Position numbers and translations under genes: made by a program. From contig JBMYTN010000024.1 of assembly GCA_049604415.1 (NCBI GenBank), positions 1 through 62,951 of the forward strand: a stretch of DNA of 62,951 bases, in the 5' to 3' direction. Below are positions 8,288 to 18,500 of this stretch, piece after piece. Position 1 is the stretch's first letter. Every line of letters starts with the position of its first letter. The notes below the pieces were generated by a model, which searched no databases, was not told where the DNA came from, and saw only the letters and a program-made list of their open reading frames with translations. This DNA is from JBMYTN01 sp049604415 (GTDB taxonomy: Bacteria > Pseudomonadota > Alphaproteobacteria > Rhodospirillales > Rhodospirillaceae).

Positions 8288-9736
8288 TTATGGTTGCTTC
8301 AGGGTCCGGAGGTGTTGTCGGACCTCCGCCCGTTTGATTTTCCCGCTGCTGGTCTTGGGCAGGCCGGGGACCTTATAAAGTAAGGCGCTGCTGAGGTCGT
8401 GAGACACGCTCTGGCGCAAGCGGGTTCTGATCTCAGCAAACTCCAAATCTTGGTCTGGCACAAAGACCAGCCACACTTGAGGACCTTGGTCAGCGGCAAA
8501 GATCTCGACCAAACAGGCATCAGAGACGGGCAGGGCGGCTTTGATTTCCTGTTCAAGGCCATCGGGCGGGACTTTGATGCCATTCAGATTGAGCAGGTCA
8601 TCCAACCGGCCCCGCAGCTGTAGGGATTTTGGATCGGACAGAATGGCCGCATCGCCGCTATAGAACTACCCATCCCGGAAGGCCTGTTGGCTTGCGCCCG
8701 CATCCCGCCAATAGCCGTCAATGACCCCGTCGCCTTTGATGCGCAACCGTCCGAGCGTGTTGAACACCGGTTTGTCCGTCTCATCGACGACCTCGACCGT
8801 GACGCCGGGCATGACGGTGCCTTCCCCCGGGCGGTGTATCCAGCAGATGGTTCCGGTTTCATTGGTGCCAAAGGTTTCGGTGAAGGTCTTGGCGAAATGG
8901 CGTTCGGCCAAGGCCCGTTTCTGTGCACTGGCCGCACCGCCGATATTGTGCACATGGATTTTTTCGACCAAGCCAGGGCGCTGAGACAACTCGCCAATCA
9001 TCTGATCCAGATTATGCGGCAAGGTCAGGATGTCGGTGACGCGGTTTTTGCTCAGGATTTCCTGAAAGCTGGTGCTGTTCGTATCCCGGATCAGGCAGCC
9101 CCCGGCGCGCAAAATATTCAGCGCTTTGCGAAACACTGCCTCCAGCGACAGGTTGTAGAGCGCGAGAAAGCGGGTCTCGGTCGAATAAATATTGTGGATC
9201 CGCCCAATGCTCAGCCGCGCCTCATGCACGGCCCGGCTTTGGACCATCAGCTTTTTCTCCGCCGAGGTGCCAGAGCTCATGACGATCCGCACCGGGCTGC
9301 TGGGATCTTGGTCCTCTGAAAGGATCGGCAAGACCGGGGTGGCCGCGCCCAGGGCATCGTTCCAGCTTTGATCCCCGAGCCAGAGAAACGGCACATCGGC
9401 AATCCCGGGATCGTCATAGGCCAGCAGCCAATCGAATTGGCGCAAAGGGCCGCGCAGAACGTCTAGATCGCTGCGAATGAAGGACAGGGTTGCCACGCCC
9501 ATGGCATCGCAGGCCAGCAGCACCAGCAGATGCAGAACCAGATTGCCATCTTCAATGGCGGCGGTTTGTCCAGGTTTGAGGCCTTGGGCTTTGAGCAGGC
9601 TGATCATCTGCCCGGTCGAGGCATAGAGGTCTTTATAGCGGATCTCCCGACCCTCAAAGATCACAGCGATGGGATCGGAGGGCTGTGCCGCATGCACCCC
9701 GATATACTCAATGCTGGCCGGACAGGTTGACGGCAT
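8288..9736 (-). pseudogene. AMP-dependent acyl-CoA synthetase/ligase, interrupted by an in-frame TAG
   Basis: The frame encodes a 482-residue class I adenylate-forming enzyme, which would activate a carboxylic acid through an acyl-AMP. The P-loop IVMSSGTSAEKKL lies near residue 150, the A5 motif FGTNETG near 288, the hinge RLDDLLNLNG follows the break, and the A10 Lys motif LPKTSSGKIKRAE is near 460. Codon 357 is TAG (8666-8668) in the sequence AFRDG-stop-FYSGD, where the family normally has RDGWFYSGD; one base change (TGG to TAG) explains it. Otherwise the frame is intact on both sides. ATG at 9736 is chosen because GGTGGAG lies just upstream; 9766 is an in-frame alternative. Other genes in the window end in TAG normally, so recoding is unlikely. 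It is a recent pseudogene or a sequence error. Confidence 0.85.
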
Positions 9737-9825
9737 CGAACTCCACCTTAAATCCCGCTTGATCATCGGCGTTATTCTAGCACTTCAGTACCAGAACCCG
9801 ATCTTGCCATCTGTCTGGAGGCCTT

Positions 9826-10680
9826 ATGAACTCGGTTTCAGCCTATGCCCGAGCTTATGCAGTCGTCATTGCCGTCGCGTCTGTCTTCGCCACGACCAGC
9901 GCCTTGGCCTGCGCGCCGCCGCCCCATCTGTCCAGCGCGTTCCATGCGGAAAGCTTTGTCGCTCTGCCGGGCTGTGACGGCCCCAATCTGCCCGGTTGCA
10001 CAGCCACTGGTGTCTCGGCGGCGTGGTATGATCAGCCGACCGAGCGCTATCGCCATGCGGTGCTCGGCGATGCCATCGAGGGCGGTGGCCTCTCAGCCTA
10101 TACGAACCAGACGGCGTCTGACTGCGCGGTGCGTTCGGTGACCCTGGATGCCGCCCATGTGTTTGAAGATGTGGCCCCCCGGCTGGCGGATCTGGATGGC
10201 GATGGCCGCATGGAGATTGTCACGGTGCGCAGCCATCGCGACCAAGGCGCGCAGCTGGCGATCTGGGGCACTGCGCCCGACGCGGACAGCCTGATGCTCA
10301 TCGCCGCCACGCCCTATATCGGGCGGACCAATCGCTGGCTGGCTCCGGCCGGGATTGGCGATCTGGATGGCGATGGCTTTGTTGAGATCGCCTATGTCGA
10401 CCGACCGCATCTCGCCAAGATCTTGCGCGTCTGGCGGTTTCGCGACGGCGGCTTGGAGGAGGTGACCAGCCTGAACAATGTCACCAACCACCGTATTGGC
10501 GAGCGAGACATTGCCGGAGGGCTGCGGGACTGCGGTGACGGTCCGGAGATCATTCTGGCCGACGCAGGGTGGGATGACCTTCTGGCGGTGCGCCTGGAAG
10601 ATGACCGACTGACGCCTCGACCCATCGCCCCGCATCAGGGACGAGAGTCTTTCCGGCAGGCATTGGGCTGCGCGTTTTAA
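9826..10680 (+). CDS. secreted FG-GAP/VCBS-repeat protein
   Basis: A 284-residue protein with a Sec signal peptide ending near SALA; the following Cys is not in a standard lipobox. Two calcium-binding-loop repeats of the FG-GAP/VCBS beta-propeller type are visible: RLADLDGDGRMEIVTVRS and GIGDLDGDGFVEIAYVDR, with weaker repeats after them (GPEIILADAGWDDLLAVRL). Such proteins are exported and often mediate adhesion or carbohydrate contacts. Several N-terminal cysteines may form disulfides. A GGAGG motif precedes the start. It converges on the patatin gene with only 10 bp between the stops. The specific role is unknown. Confidence 0.75.
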   Translation: MNSVSAYARAYAVVIAVASVFATTSALACAPPPHLSSAFHAESFVALPGCDGPNLPGCTATGVSAAWYDQPTERYRHAVLGDAIEGGGLSAYTNQTASDCAVRSVTLDAAHVFEDVAPRLADLDGDGRMEIVTVRSHRDQGAQLAIWGTAPDADSLMLIAATPYIGRTNRWLAPAGIGDLDGDGFVEIAYVDRPHLAKILRVWRFRDGGLEEVTSLNNVTNHRIGERDIAGGLRDCGDGPEIILADAGWDDLLAVRLEDDRLTPRPIAPHQGRESFRQALGCAF

Positions 10681-10690
10681 GGAACCCGGC

Positions 10691-13408
10691 TCACCGCGTC
10701 TGTTTCCGATCCATCCAAGCCTGCAGAGGCTCGATGGCTTCGTCATAGGCCATCGCTTCCAAATGGCGGGCGGCCTTTTCATCCACATCCAACAAGCCAT
10801 AGGCCGAGACCGAGGTTCGGATATGGCACAGCGCTTCCCCCGCGCCCAAGGTCGGGTCAGCGACCAGGGCATTGCCCAGGGTCATGGCCCGGGTGATAAC
10901 ATCATTCAGCCCAGGGGCCGGTTTGGGCTGACGGCCCGGCAGCAGGCGGTCCCGCAGCTGCCGCCAGCCGGATAGTGCCGTGCCATAGCTGGGGATCTGC
11001 GCCAGCCGGTTGTCCTCGCCATAGAGCTCCGAGATCACCAGCAGCCCATTGGCGCAACGCGGCAGCAATTTGTCCGCCGGGTTCTGGATCACCAAAGCCC
11101 CATCCACCAGCAACCGCCCGTCCAGGCTGACCGGCGGATACACAATGGGCAGCGACGCGCTGGCCCGCACTGCCTGCCACAGGGGGCCGCGCGTGATCCA
11201 CACCGGTTCCTGACGGACAATATCCACGGCGCTGAAACTCATGGGGATCAGCTGATCTTCGATGGTGCGATCCCCCAGCCCGTCATGCAGGATCTTGCTA
11301 AAGCGCGCACCGCTTGTCACCGCCGTCAGGGGCGGTTCCAGTTCTGAGAGTTTGACCCCCAATTGCAGCACCACGCCGATGGCGGCCTCCAGCACCGCCC
11401 CCAGATCACCCGCTCCGGCCAGGGTGGCGGCGATGCCCGCCCCAGAGCTGGTGCCGGTGATCATATCCAGGGGCAGTCCCAGATCCTGCATGGCCCGGAC
11501 CACACCCAAATGCGCCGTTGCTCGGGAGCCGCCACCCGATAAGGCCAAACCATGGGCACAGCCCATCACCCGCCTGGCCAAGGCGGCGGCGTCGCCCAGG
11601 GTCCCATCGCGGAGGTGATGAACAAAACACTCCGGGCGGGGGTCGAGCCAAGCTGCCGTACCGGAGGCCTCGGTAATGTCGGCGGGTTGGAGCAGCACCA
11701 AATCCGTTGGCGCCCCGCGCGTCCCGAGGCTCTGGCGGAGCTGGTGTTCAATGGGACGCAGCGCTGCGGCGCTGTTGGCAGGGGCGACCAGCAACACCCG
11801 GTCAGCCTGCCGGGCGCAGAATTGGGTCCAGGCCGGTTCCGCCGCCGTGCCCCACATCACGGTCACATCGCTGCTGGTCTCAACCCGGCGCAACCAGGAT
11901 AGCAGCCGGTGATAGCTCTGCTGTCCGGCGCTGACTTGGGCGGCATCGGTGCCGACCTCAGCCTCCGCTGTTGCTGCAGTGATGGTCGTGCAGCGCAGCC
12001 CCAGGCTGTCCCGAACAGCACGTTCCAACAGGGCCAGAAACGCCGCCCCCCGGGGATCCGGATCCAACAGGATGACAGCAATCACCGAGGGCGGCGGTTC
12101 CGTTCCCGGGCTGCCATCGGGGCGGGTGCGGTTGGCGGCGATCCGGGCGACATTTTGCCCCAGCCTTGGGATCACAGAGGATAAGCGCTGGAAGGTATCG
12201 GCAGGCAAAAAGCCAATCCGGCTGTCGCGCATGGCATGGACATCCGCCGTGCGACCGCCTTCTTGCAGCAAGCCCAACTCGCCGACCGTGGTGCCATCGC
12301 GGATTTCCCCCAACCGTTTGCGCTCACCGGTCGGGCTCCGGGCGCTGACTGCCAAACGCCCGACATCGAGCACATAAAGACCATCCGCAGCATCTCCGGT
12401 GGCCATCAGTTCCGCGCCGCCGGGCAGAGTCCGCCAGGTGATGCTCTCCTGGATCTGGCTCAGGCGTCCGGTCTCAAGACCAGTAAACAGTTCAAAGCGC
12501 CCCAGCCGCGCCGCATTGGTATAAACCTCCAGCGCTTGGTCTAAGAAGTCGGTCAAATCCGTTGGATCGTTGCGCAGCACCAGCACCGGGGTTTCCATCG
12601 CGCCCAAGGCCAGATCTTCAGCGCTATCCTCGCCCTGATCGCTGATTGCGAGAATGGAGCGACGCCGGGCTTGCTCGGTCCAGGGCTGTCCGGTTGCGGC
12701 CAAGGCGCGGATCGCGTCGGGCCGGGCTGGGCTTAGGAGGGCGACCTCATCGGCGGCCAGGACCACCCTTTGCGACCATGCCGTCTCGGTGGGATCGGCC
12801 AGCCAGATTTGCAGGCGGGTCTGCTGTGCGTCCGCCTCTCGGTCCAGCAACGCGTCTGGATCCCCGTCCCGCCAGCCCTGGCCATCGACCCAGGCACAGT
12901 CGGCATGGCTTTCGACGGCCTGACGCAAGCGCTCCAAGATCTCAGCGGTGATGCCATGAGGGGAGAGACCGAGAATGAAAGGGTCCGGGCGCGGCTGCAG
13001 CCCGGCATTTTGGTTGCGGAGAATATGGGCCGCGAATTTGGCAAATCCGTCCGCTTTTCGGCTCAGCATCTCCCGGCAAGCCGTCCTCTCGACCTCCAAG
13101 ACAAGGCTGTCCCGCCGCGCCTGCACTGTCGTGGCGCGGGCACTGCCCGCTGCCCAGTCAAGCCCGCCAATCCATTGGCCGGGGCCATACCAGCGGAGCC
13201 TGTCGGGCTGTGGCGTTAAACGATGCTCTTCCAAAAGACCCACGCGCAGGATATAGCCATGACCCGCCGGGTCGCCCTGCGCAAACAGGGTTTCCCGGGC
13301 GCGCAGAATGCGGGGCTACAAAGGGAGGCGCTCGAACTCCGCAAACGGCAGATCGCATGCGCTTCGGAAGAAATCCAGAAGGGCCGGGCGGGACAGACTG
13401 TCGGACAT
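10691..13408 (-). pseudogene. NTE-type patatin phospholipase with two cNMP-binding domains, in-frame TAG at codon 31
   Basis: The complete frame starts at ATG 13408 (MSDSLSRPALLDFFRS...) and encodes 905 codons. It is interrupted only by TAG at 13316-13318 (LPL-stop-PRILRARETLFAQGDPA). After the stop the cNMP-binding sequence continues perfectly, so the break lies inside the first cNMP-binding domain. A GTG at 13243 could start an 850-residue product but would cut that domain and has no ribosome site. A second cNMP domain is near residues 310-430, then a linker domain. The patatin domain follows: LSGGGSRATAHLG oxyanion loop (~622), GTSSG nucleophile elbow (~650) and DGA for the catalytic Asp (~767). 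Intact homologues are NTE-like lysophospholipases at membranes. It is a recent pseudogene, an internally restarted gene, or a sequence error. Confidence 0.8.
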
Positions 13409-13532
13409 CAGGCAGCACAGAGCCTTTGCGGGTGAAACGGACGCCACAGGTCGGAGAGCCGAAGCGAAGAGACCGGGCCCGCAGACTCAGCAGACCAAAC
13501 AGCGCTTAAGCCATGGAAGTAACCGTAGATCG

Positions 13533-14735
13533 ATGATGGAAACAAGTGTTGCGCAAAGCATTGGGCCGTCCACTTCGCCCCGCCGGTATTGGCCCTATTG
13601 GTGCATCCATGGCCAGCTCTATGATTTGCGCCCTTGGACGGAGAGCCACCCGGGCGGGGCGGAGTTTTTGCGCCTGACCCTGGGCACGGACTGCACGGCG
13701 GGCTTTGAGCTGCATCATCTGCGCCGGGGATCCGTGACCACGGCTATGGCGCGCTATGTCATCGGACCAGCCTCAGAACTGCCAGAGCCGCAATTTGATT
13801 GGCAAGGTTATGGCCAGTTGCGGGAGCGGGTTCTGAAAAGGCTGCAGGCCGCAAATTGGCGGCCCGGACCGACCCGTCGCAGTGTGGTGGTGGGCATCTT
13901 GGCGCTGCTGTTCTGCCTCGCCACGCCCTTCCTGTGGCAGTATGACGGGGCCTATGACGGGCTGGTCAAAGCCGTGCTCGCCATCGCCTATGTGGAAGCC
14001 TTCATCATTTTTGGCGGCTTGGGCCATATCTTCTTGCACCAAAACTCGCCCTTGGTGGTGCTCGGGGATTTGTTTTCCCTCTCGACCCATGAATGGCGGC
14101 AAACCCATTGTCTGGAACACCATACCTATACCAACCATCCGGAGCTTGACGGCAATGTCGGCGTCTTCGCCCCGGTGATCCATTTTGCCCCGGGATATCG
14201 GGCGCGGTTGGAGGCGTGGTCACCGCTGCTGTTGCTGCCGCTTTATGCGGTGTCCTTCATGCTGCTGCGGATCATGCGGGTGGTCCATATGGTTAAGGAT
14301 CCCCGACGGCTTGGGGTCCGAATCCCGCTTTATCTCATTGGCAGCTATGGCTGGTTGGCGCTGTGGTGGACGCAAGGCGACTTGCTGACCGGCCTGTTAT
14401 TGGAATGCGCGGTGTCGTTTGTGTTTTGCTTTTTGACCATGTCCAACCACAATCACGCGGATTGTCATGGCGTTGACGGCACTAAGGACTTTGTCGCCTA
14501 TCAGATTGAAACCACGCGGGATTTCGGCTCAACCAATTATTGGGCCTCGTTGTTTGGCGGCTATTTCCTGGGCACCCAAACCCTGCACCATCTGTTTCCG
14601 ACCCTGGATCCGCAATATTTGCCTCTGGTGGATCAGGAGCTCCACGCCATGGGCTATCAGCGCCAAGTCAGCGGCATCGGATCCCACCACTGGCACTATT
14701 TGACATTCACCTTCGCCAGGCCAAGTCACAGTTGA
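13533..14735 (+). CDS. cytochrome b5-fused front-end fatty acid desaturase
   Basis: A 400-residue membrane di-iron desaturase. Residues ~15-75 are a cytochrome b5-like heme domain (YDLRPWTESHPGGAEF with the HPGG heme ligand, then ELHH). The desaturase domain has His boxes GHIFLH (Hx3H), THCLEHHTYTNH and QTLHHLF. The last is QxxHH, where Gln replaces the first His, the hallmark of front-end desaturases that insert a double bond between an existing one and the carboxyl end. Four or so membrane segments surround the boxes. The frame is open further upstream, but nothing before the ATG pair at 13533/13536 looks like desaturase. It is divergent from the patatin gene, suggesting linked lipid remodelling (inference). 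Confidence 0.85.
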   Translation: MMETSVAQSIGPSTSPRRYWPYWCIHGQLYDLRPWTESHPGGAEFLRLTLGTDCTAGFELHHLRRGSVTTAMARYVIGPASELPEPQFDWQGYGQLRERVLKRLQAANWRPGPTRRSVVVGILALLFCLATPFLWQYDGAYDGLVKAVLAIAYVEAFIIFGGLGHIFLHQNSPLVVLGDLFSLSTHEWRQTHCLEHHTYTNHPELDGNVGVFAPVIHFAPGYRARLEAWSPLLLLPLYAVSFMLLRIMRVVHMVKDPRRLGVRIPLYLIGSYGWLALWWTQGDLLTGLLLECAVSFVFCFLTMSNHNHADCHGVDGTKDFVAYQIETTRDFGSTNYWASLFGGYFLGTQTLHHLFPTLDPQYLPLVDQELHAMGYQRQVSGIGSHHWHYLTFTFARPSHS

Positions 14736-14815
14736 CAGCTACAACGAATCCTGAAAGAAATGGCATGCATCAAGATGCTGTTAGAATAGATAAAATTTGG
14801 TAAATATAAGCAGTG

Positions 14816-15505
14816 CTAAAAGGAATTATCTATTTTATGCAGTAACCTTTTGGCTGATGGATGTTTTTTATCAGTCAAATTCTTTACCATGCTACGGATT
14901 TGTTCGAAATGCATGCGAGGTCCGGATAATCCAACAGTAATTTCCTGAATATTTTTTCTGCGTAGGTCATCGTTATCCTTCGTATGTAAGCATAAATGTG
15001 TTAATTCACAAACATGCTTTAATAACGCGTGACACTGCCCTGTCTCGCTATTTTTAAACAGTACATTTCCTTGACTGGAGTGCGAATTCAAGGCATCGGA
15101 AATTAAATTCTGCAATAATGTAATGTTGAAACCACAAATCCGACAAGGGTCCTGGTGGGGTTTTGCTGGGTTAAGCGTGGTCTGATTGTGCCAGTATCCA
15201 AGCCAAGATTGAAACGTTGGTCTGTTCGGAATGTCCAAGCAATTTTGCTTTGAAACTGTACCAAACAAGTAATGGCACATCGGGCAGCTTTTAATGTGCC
15301 TTTCCAATTCGGACCTTTTGAGGAGTTTTGGCGGTTCGGCGAACCCATCGGGCGTACAAGTTTTGCACTGTGTGGGATCGTTTCCGATTGGAAACAGAGT
15401 CCGAGCATACCAAGGGTTTGCCCCCGCACTGCACCCAAATGGATTTGGACAGAAGGTTTCGTACTTGTCTTTGCCTGGCGGCGGCGGGATGGGGTGTCCG
15501 ATCAT
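14816..15505 (-). CDS. zinc-ribbon protein of unknown function (third gene of tubulin-like operon)
   Basis: A 229-residue cytoplasmic protein that I do not recognise. It is cysteine-rich: TFCPNPFGC at the N-terminus, CKTC (~45-48) paired with CPMC (~74-77), and CRIC (~121-124), which suggests one or two zinc ribbons; the C-terminal half is helical. Its ATG overlaps the stop of the tubulin-like gene by 4 nt, so it is translationally coupled to it and last in the operon. The tubulin-like protein also ends in zinc ribbons, and the two proteins may interact or share an RNA/protein-binding role (inference). The base composition is low-GC like the rest of the block. Confidence 0.7.
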   Translation of the reverse strand: MIGHPIPPPPGKDKYETFCPNPFGCSAGANPWYARTLFPIGNDPTQCKTCTPDGFAEPPKLLKRSELERHIKSCPMCHYLFGTVSKQNCLDIPNRPTFQSWLGYWHNQTTLNPAKPHQDPCRICGFNITLLQNLISDALNSHSSQGNVLFKNSETGQCHALLKHVCELTHLCLHTKDNDDLRRKNIQEITVGLSGPRMHFEQIRSMVKNLTDKKHPSAKRLLHKIDNSF

Positions 15506-18500
15506 TCTGCGCCTCCCCCCTCCGGTGGGTTGGATTCCTCTGAGGCCGTATTTCTCGTGGACCCTGATCCACCCCCGGTCAGATCAATATTCCCATCTAA
15601 ATCGATATTGGCTTCGCTAATATCGGGGGAAGGTCCCATTGGTTTTTCACAGTGTGGACAGGTCTTGTCGCCGTCTTCACGATCAGGTTCATAGAGAAAG
15701 CCGTTATCCTCCGAACACATATGGCAGGCCTCAAGCTTTCTCCGGCAGCGAGGACACTCAAAATCGCCATCAGGCAAAAAATGTGTCGGATGAGGAGTTG
15801 GAAATCCGCAGTGATAGCACTCGAATAACGGGTCTGACGGCTTGTGAAACTGGATAAAACGATTGTTTTTATTTGCAGACCGGCTGACCCACTCCCAACC
15901 GGCATGACCTTTGGGGGGGTTAACGTGGACTGCAGGAAATATTCGATGTTCCTCCGGCTTGGTGGTTTTGTCCAGGTCCGGCAACTCCGTTACAAATCCG
16001 CTTTCCTTCAGTTGGCGCTCGAAAACGCCGGGAGTACCCGGGCGAAAACTCCGTTCCTCAGTCGGGGCACCATTGTAGAACTGTTTGATCAAAACGGTTG
16101 GGACGTGGGTTGGTGTGCCACTTCCCTGGTCAACCCCAGGGATTTCGGTTTCTGTTTCAGGGTGCTGCCGCCCAATATCAGATAAGCGGCGTTTGCCCCG
16201 TCTGTATTCTTCTAAACACCGTGGGCATGAGGGAACCTCAATGGAAAACGTGAGTTCTCCTTCTTCATGGCGATCACAATTCCACGTTCCAAGCAGGCCG
16301 GATGATCGGCTGACACTGTCCTCTGTCGCTATATCTGGGAATGACACACCGCCCACAATGACGTGGTACAGCGGTTTTATGTCTTCAGGAACGGTTTTGT
16401 ATTGCTTTTGGTATTTATGAATATTTGCAAGTTGAAATGCAGCATTATACCGTTGCTCATTCAGGATAAGGGGTTGTGCTGAGCGGTATCCGGCAATAAT
16501 TGGAACCTCTTGCAATACCGTATTTACGGCACTGCGGATGGCTTTTTTCGCTGCGGTTTCTTCAAAGTGGGACCGTCCTCCCACGTCCGGCAGGGCAATT
16601 GTTACATGTCGCGCTGAAAGTTCTCCCAACGCGCGACTTTGAATGAAGGTAGTCAATTGACATTTTCGTGCACTTTCTTTGATCCCAATGTCCCCGCCTA
16701 AGCGCGCCAGTTCAAATTCTGGTTGATTAATCCAGACAGACAAAATTTTCCTAGAATATGTGATAAAGTCAAGTAAAGTATTTCGATAGTCAATCTCGGT
16801 GAAGTCTTCTGCGGAGCGAAGTTTTTTCTGTATTTCAGCCAATCCGCCGACTGTAAATATATCTGCTAATGTGGCAATGAAAACCGCTGGGGGCAAGCTT
16901 TTAGGCAAAGTACCGACTTTCTTGATCAAATTTGTCAAAAGGTCAGCGGAGTTATACTTAATGTTTACGCTTTCAAAGCGGGCATCTTTAAGAGAATCTT
17001 CAAACGCATTGATAATTTCATTTTGTCGCGTGCGCGCTTGAATATGTTTATCGTTTTCTGAGGCCAACCAAATATGCAGATCTGACAGAATTCTCCGCAT
17101 CGGCCCGACGATCCGAACAAAGTGCTCTACGTCCTTATCTTCAATAAAGAGGGTGCTGTAACCAAATTCTTCTTTTGCAATCTGCGCGGAAACCGTTTCT
17201 AGTTTATCCAAATAACCTTGATTTTGCTTTGATAAATCTAATATCTCATCTACTATATTTGAGAGTTTGATAGATAGTGAGTAGGAAATATAACGCTCTA
17301 TTGCCTGAATTTGGGCATTTTTGCTTACCGTTGTTCTGATTTTTTTGGGTGTTCCGGCATCAGCGGAGTCCCCTTGATCTGCTTCAGGGTTACTCGTTTC
17401 AAGAATGTCTTTGCGTATGGTGTCGATGATATGACTGACGATGATTTGAATATCTTCAACCAAGGGGCCAGGTCTGGTCGATTTTCTAAGTTTTTGTGCT
17501 TTTAATTTCTCACCGCCTTGATAGGCATCAAAAGACACGCGTTGTTGAAAAAACTCCATTGGGGCTTTGATGGTTACAACGCCATCTTGACTAAAGTTTT
17601 CATTGGATAGTTTGTTTTGTGTGACGGTGGCGGCGTTTCGGATCTCTGCACTGAGGCGTTCCAGTGTTTTTACGGATCCCTGAGATAAATATGTTCGTTT
17701 GGACTCAAGAATTGCTTTGAGATCCGTGAGGTATTTTAAATGTTTCGCCAGTCTTTTTTCTGAAAACAGAACATCAAAGACAACTTCATAGGGCATCTGG
17801 TAAACGATAGAGCCATTCTCATAAAGCGTTTCGTGGCTGTCTTGAGGGTATTGACTGATTTGTGTTTTCCAACTTGCGATAATATTGAACAAGGAACTGC
17901 CAAGGTTTGTTTTGAGCCAAGCCTCTAAGACATCGGAGTCCAGCCGTTTTGCCATTTTCTTCAGCTCAGAGCGTGCAGACTCACTTAGTATTCTTTCAGC
18001 AGGCTGCAAAAACGCATCGAGGGTATTGGTCCACTCAGCATTCAGAGTTTCAGCCGTAAGCGCACCGTCGATGGGCTCATCGGATCTTTGCAGGCATCCC
18101 CTTAAGTTTTCTAAACTATGCAAATCAGTGTCGATGGGCTCAATGATCTCCAACTGCGAGATGGTGGTTTTGATGCAATCACGGTAGGCGGTCAAAAAGA
18201 GCGTTCCTGCCAGATTGCCAACATTTTCCGGTCGTAGGGGCCATGCCTTGGCGGAGTGAAAAATACGCCGTGTTTCTGCCGTGCCGCGGGCCTGCCCAAC
18301 CAATCGATTTTGCTTATTTTTGTTTTCGGAAACGATATCGGGTCGCGCCAAAGCAAGGGCTGTGTCAGCCATGGTTCTTGACGCAGCGGCGACTTCCGCA
18401 TCTCGCCGGAGGTCGCCATCGAGATCGCCATCCACTTGCATGGCGGTGTCATCAAAGAGATAGATTTCCTCAAAGAGGGCGCGATCCCCTTTTCGGATGA

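Noticed and set aside
8666..13318. TAG recoded as a sense codon in this organism
   Set aside because: Several intact genes in the window end in TAG at the expected family length (icd, smoG-linked smoF, smoS, smoK, the GGDEF-EAL gene), so TAG works as stop.
13308..13532. N-terminal extension of the desaturase by 75 codons
   Set aside because: The extension is Arg/Gly/Gln-rich without structure and overlaps the patatin N-terminus; cytochrome b5 homology begins after 13533.
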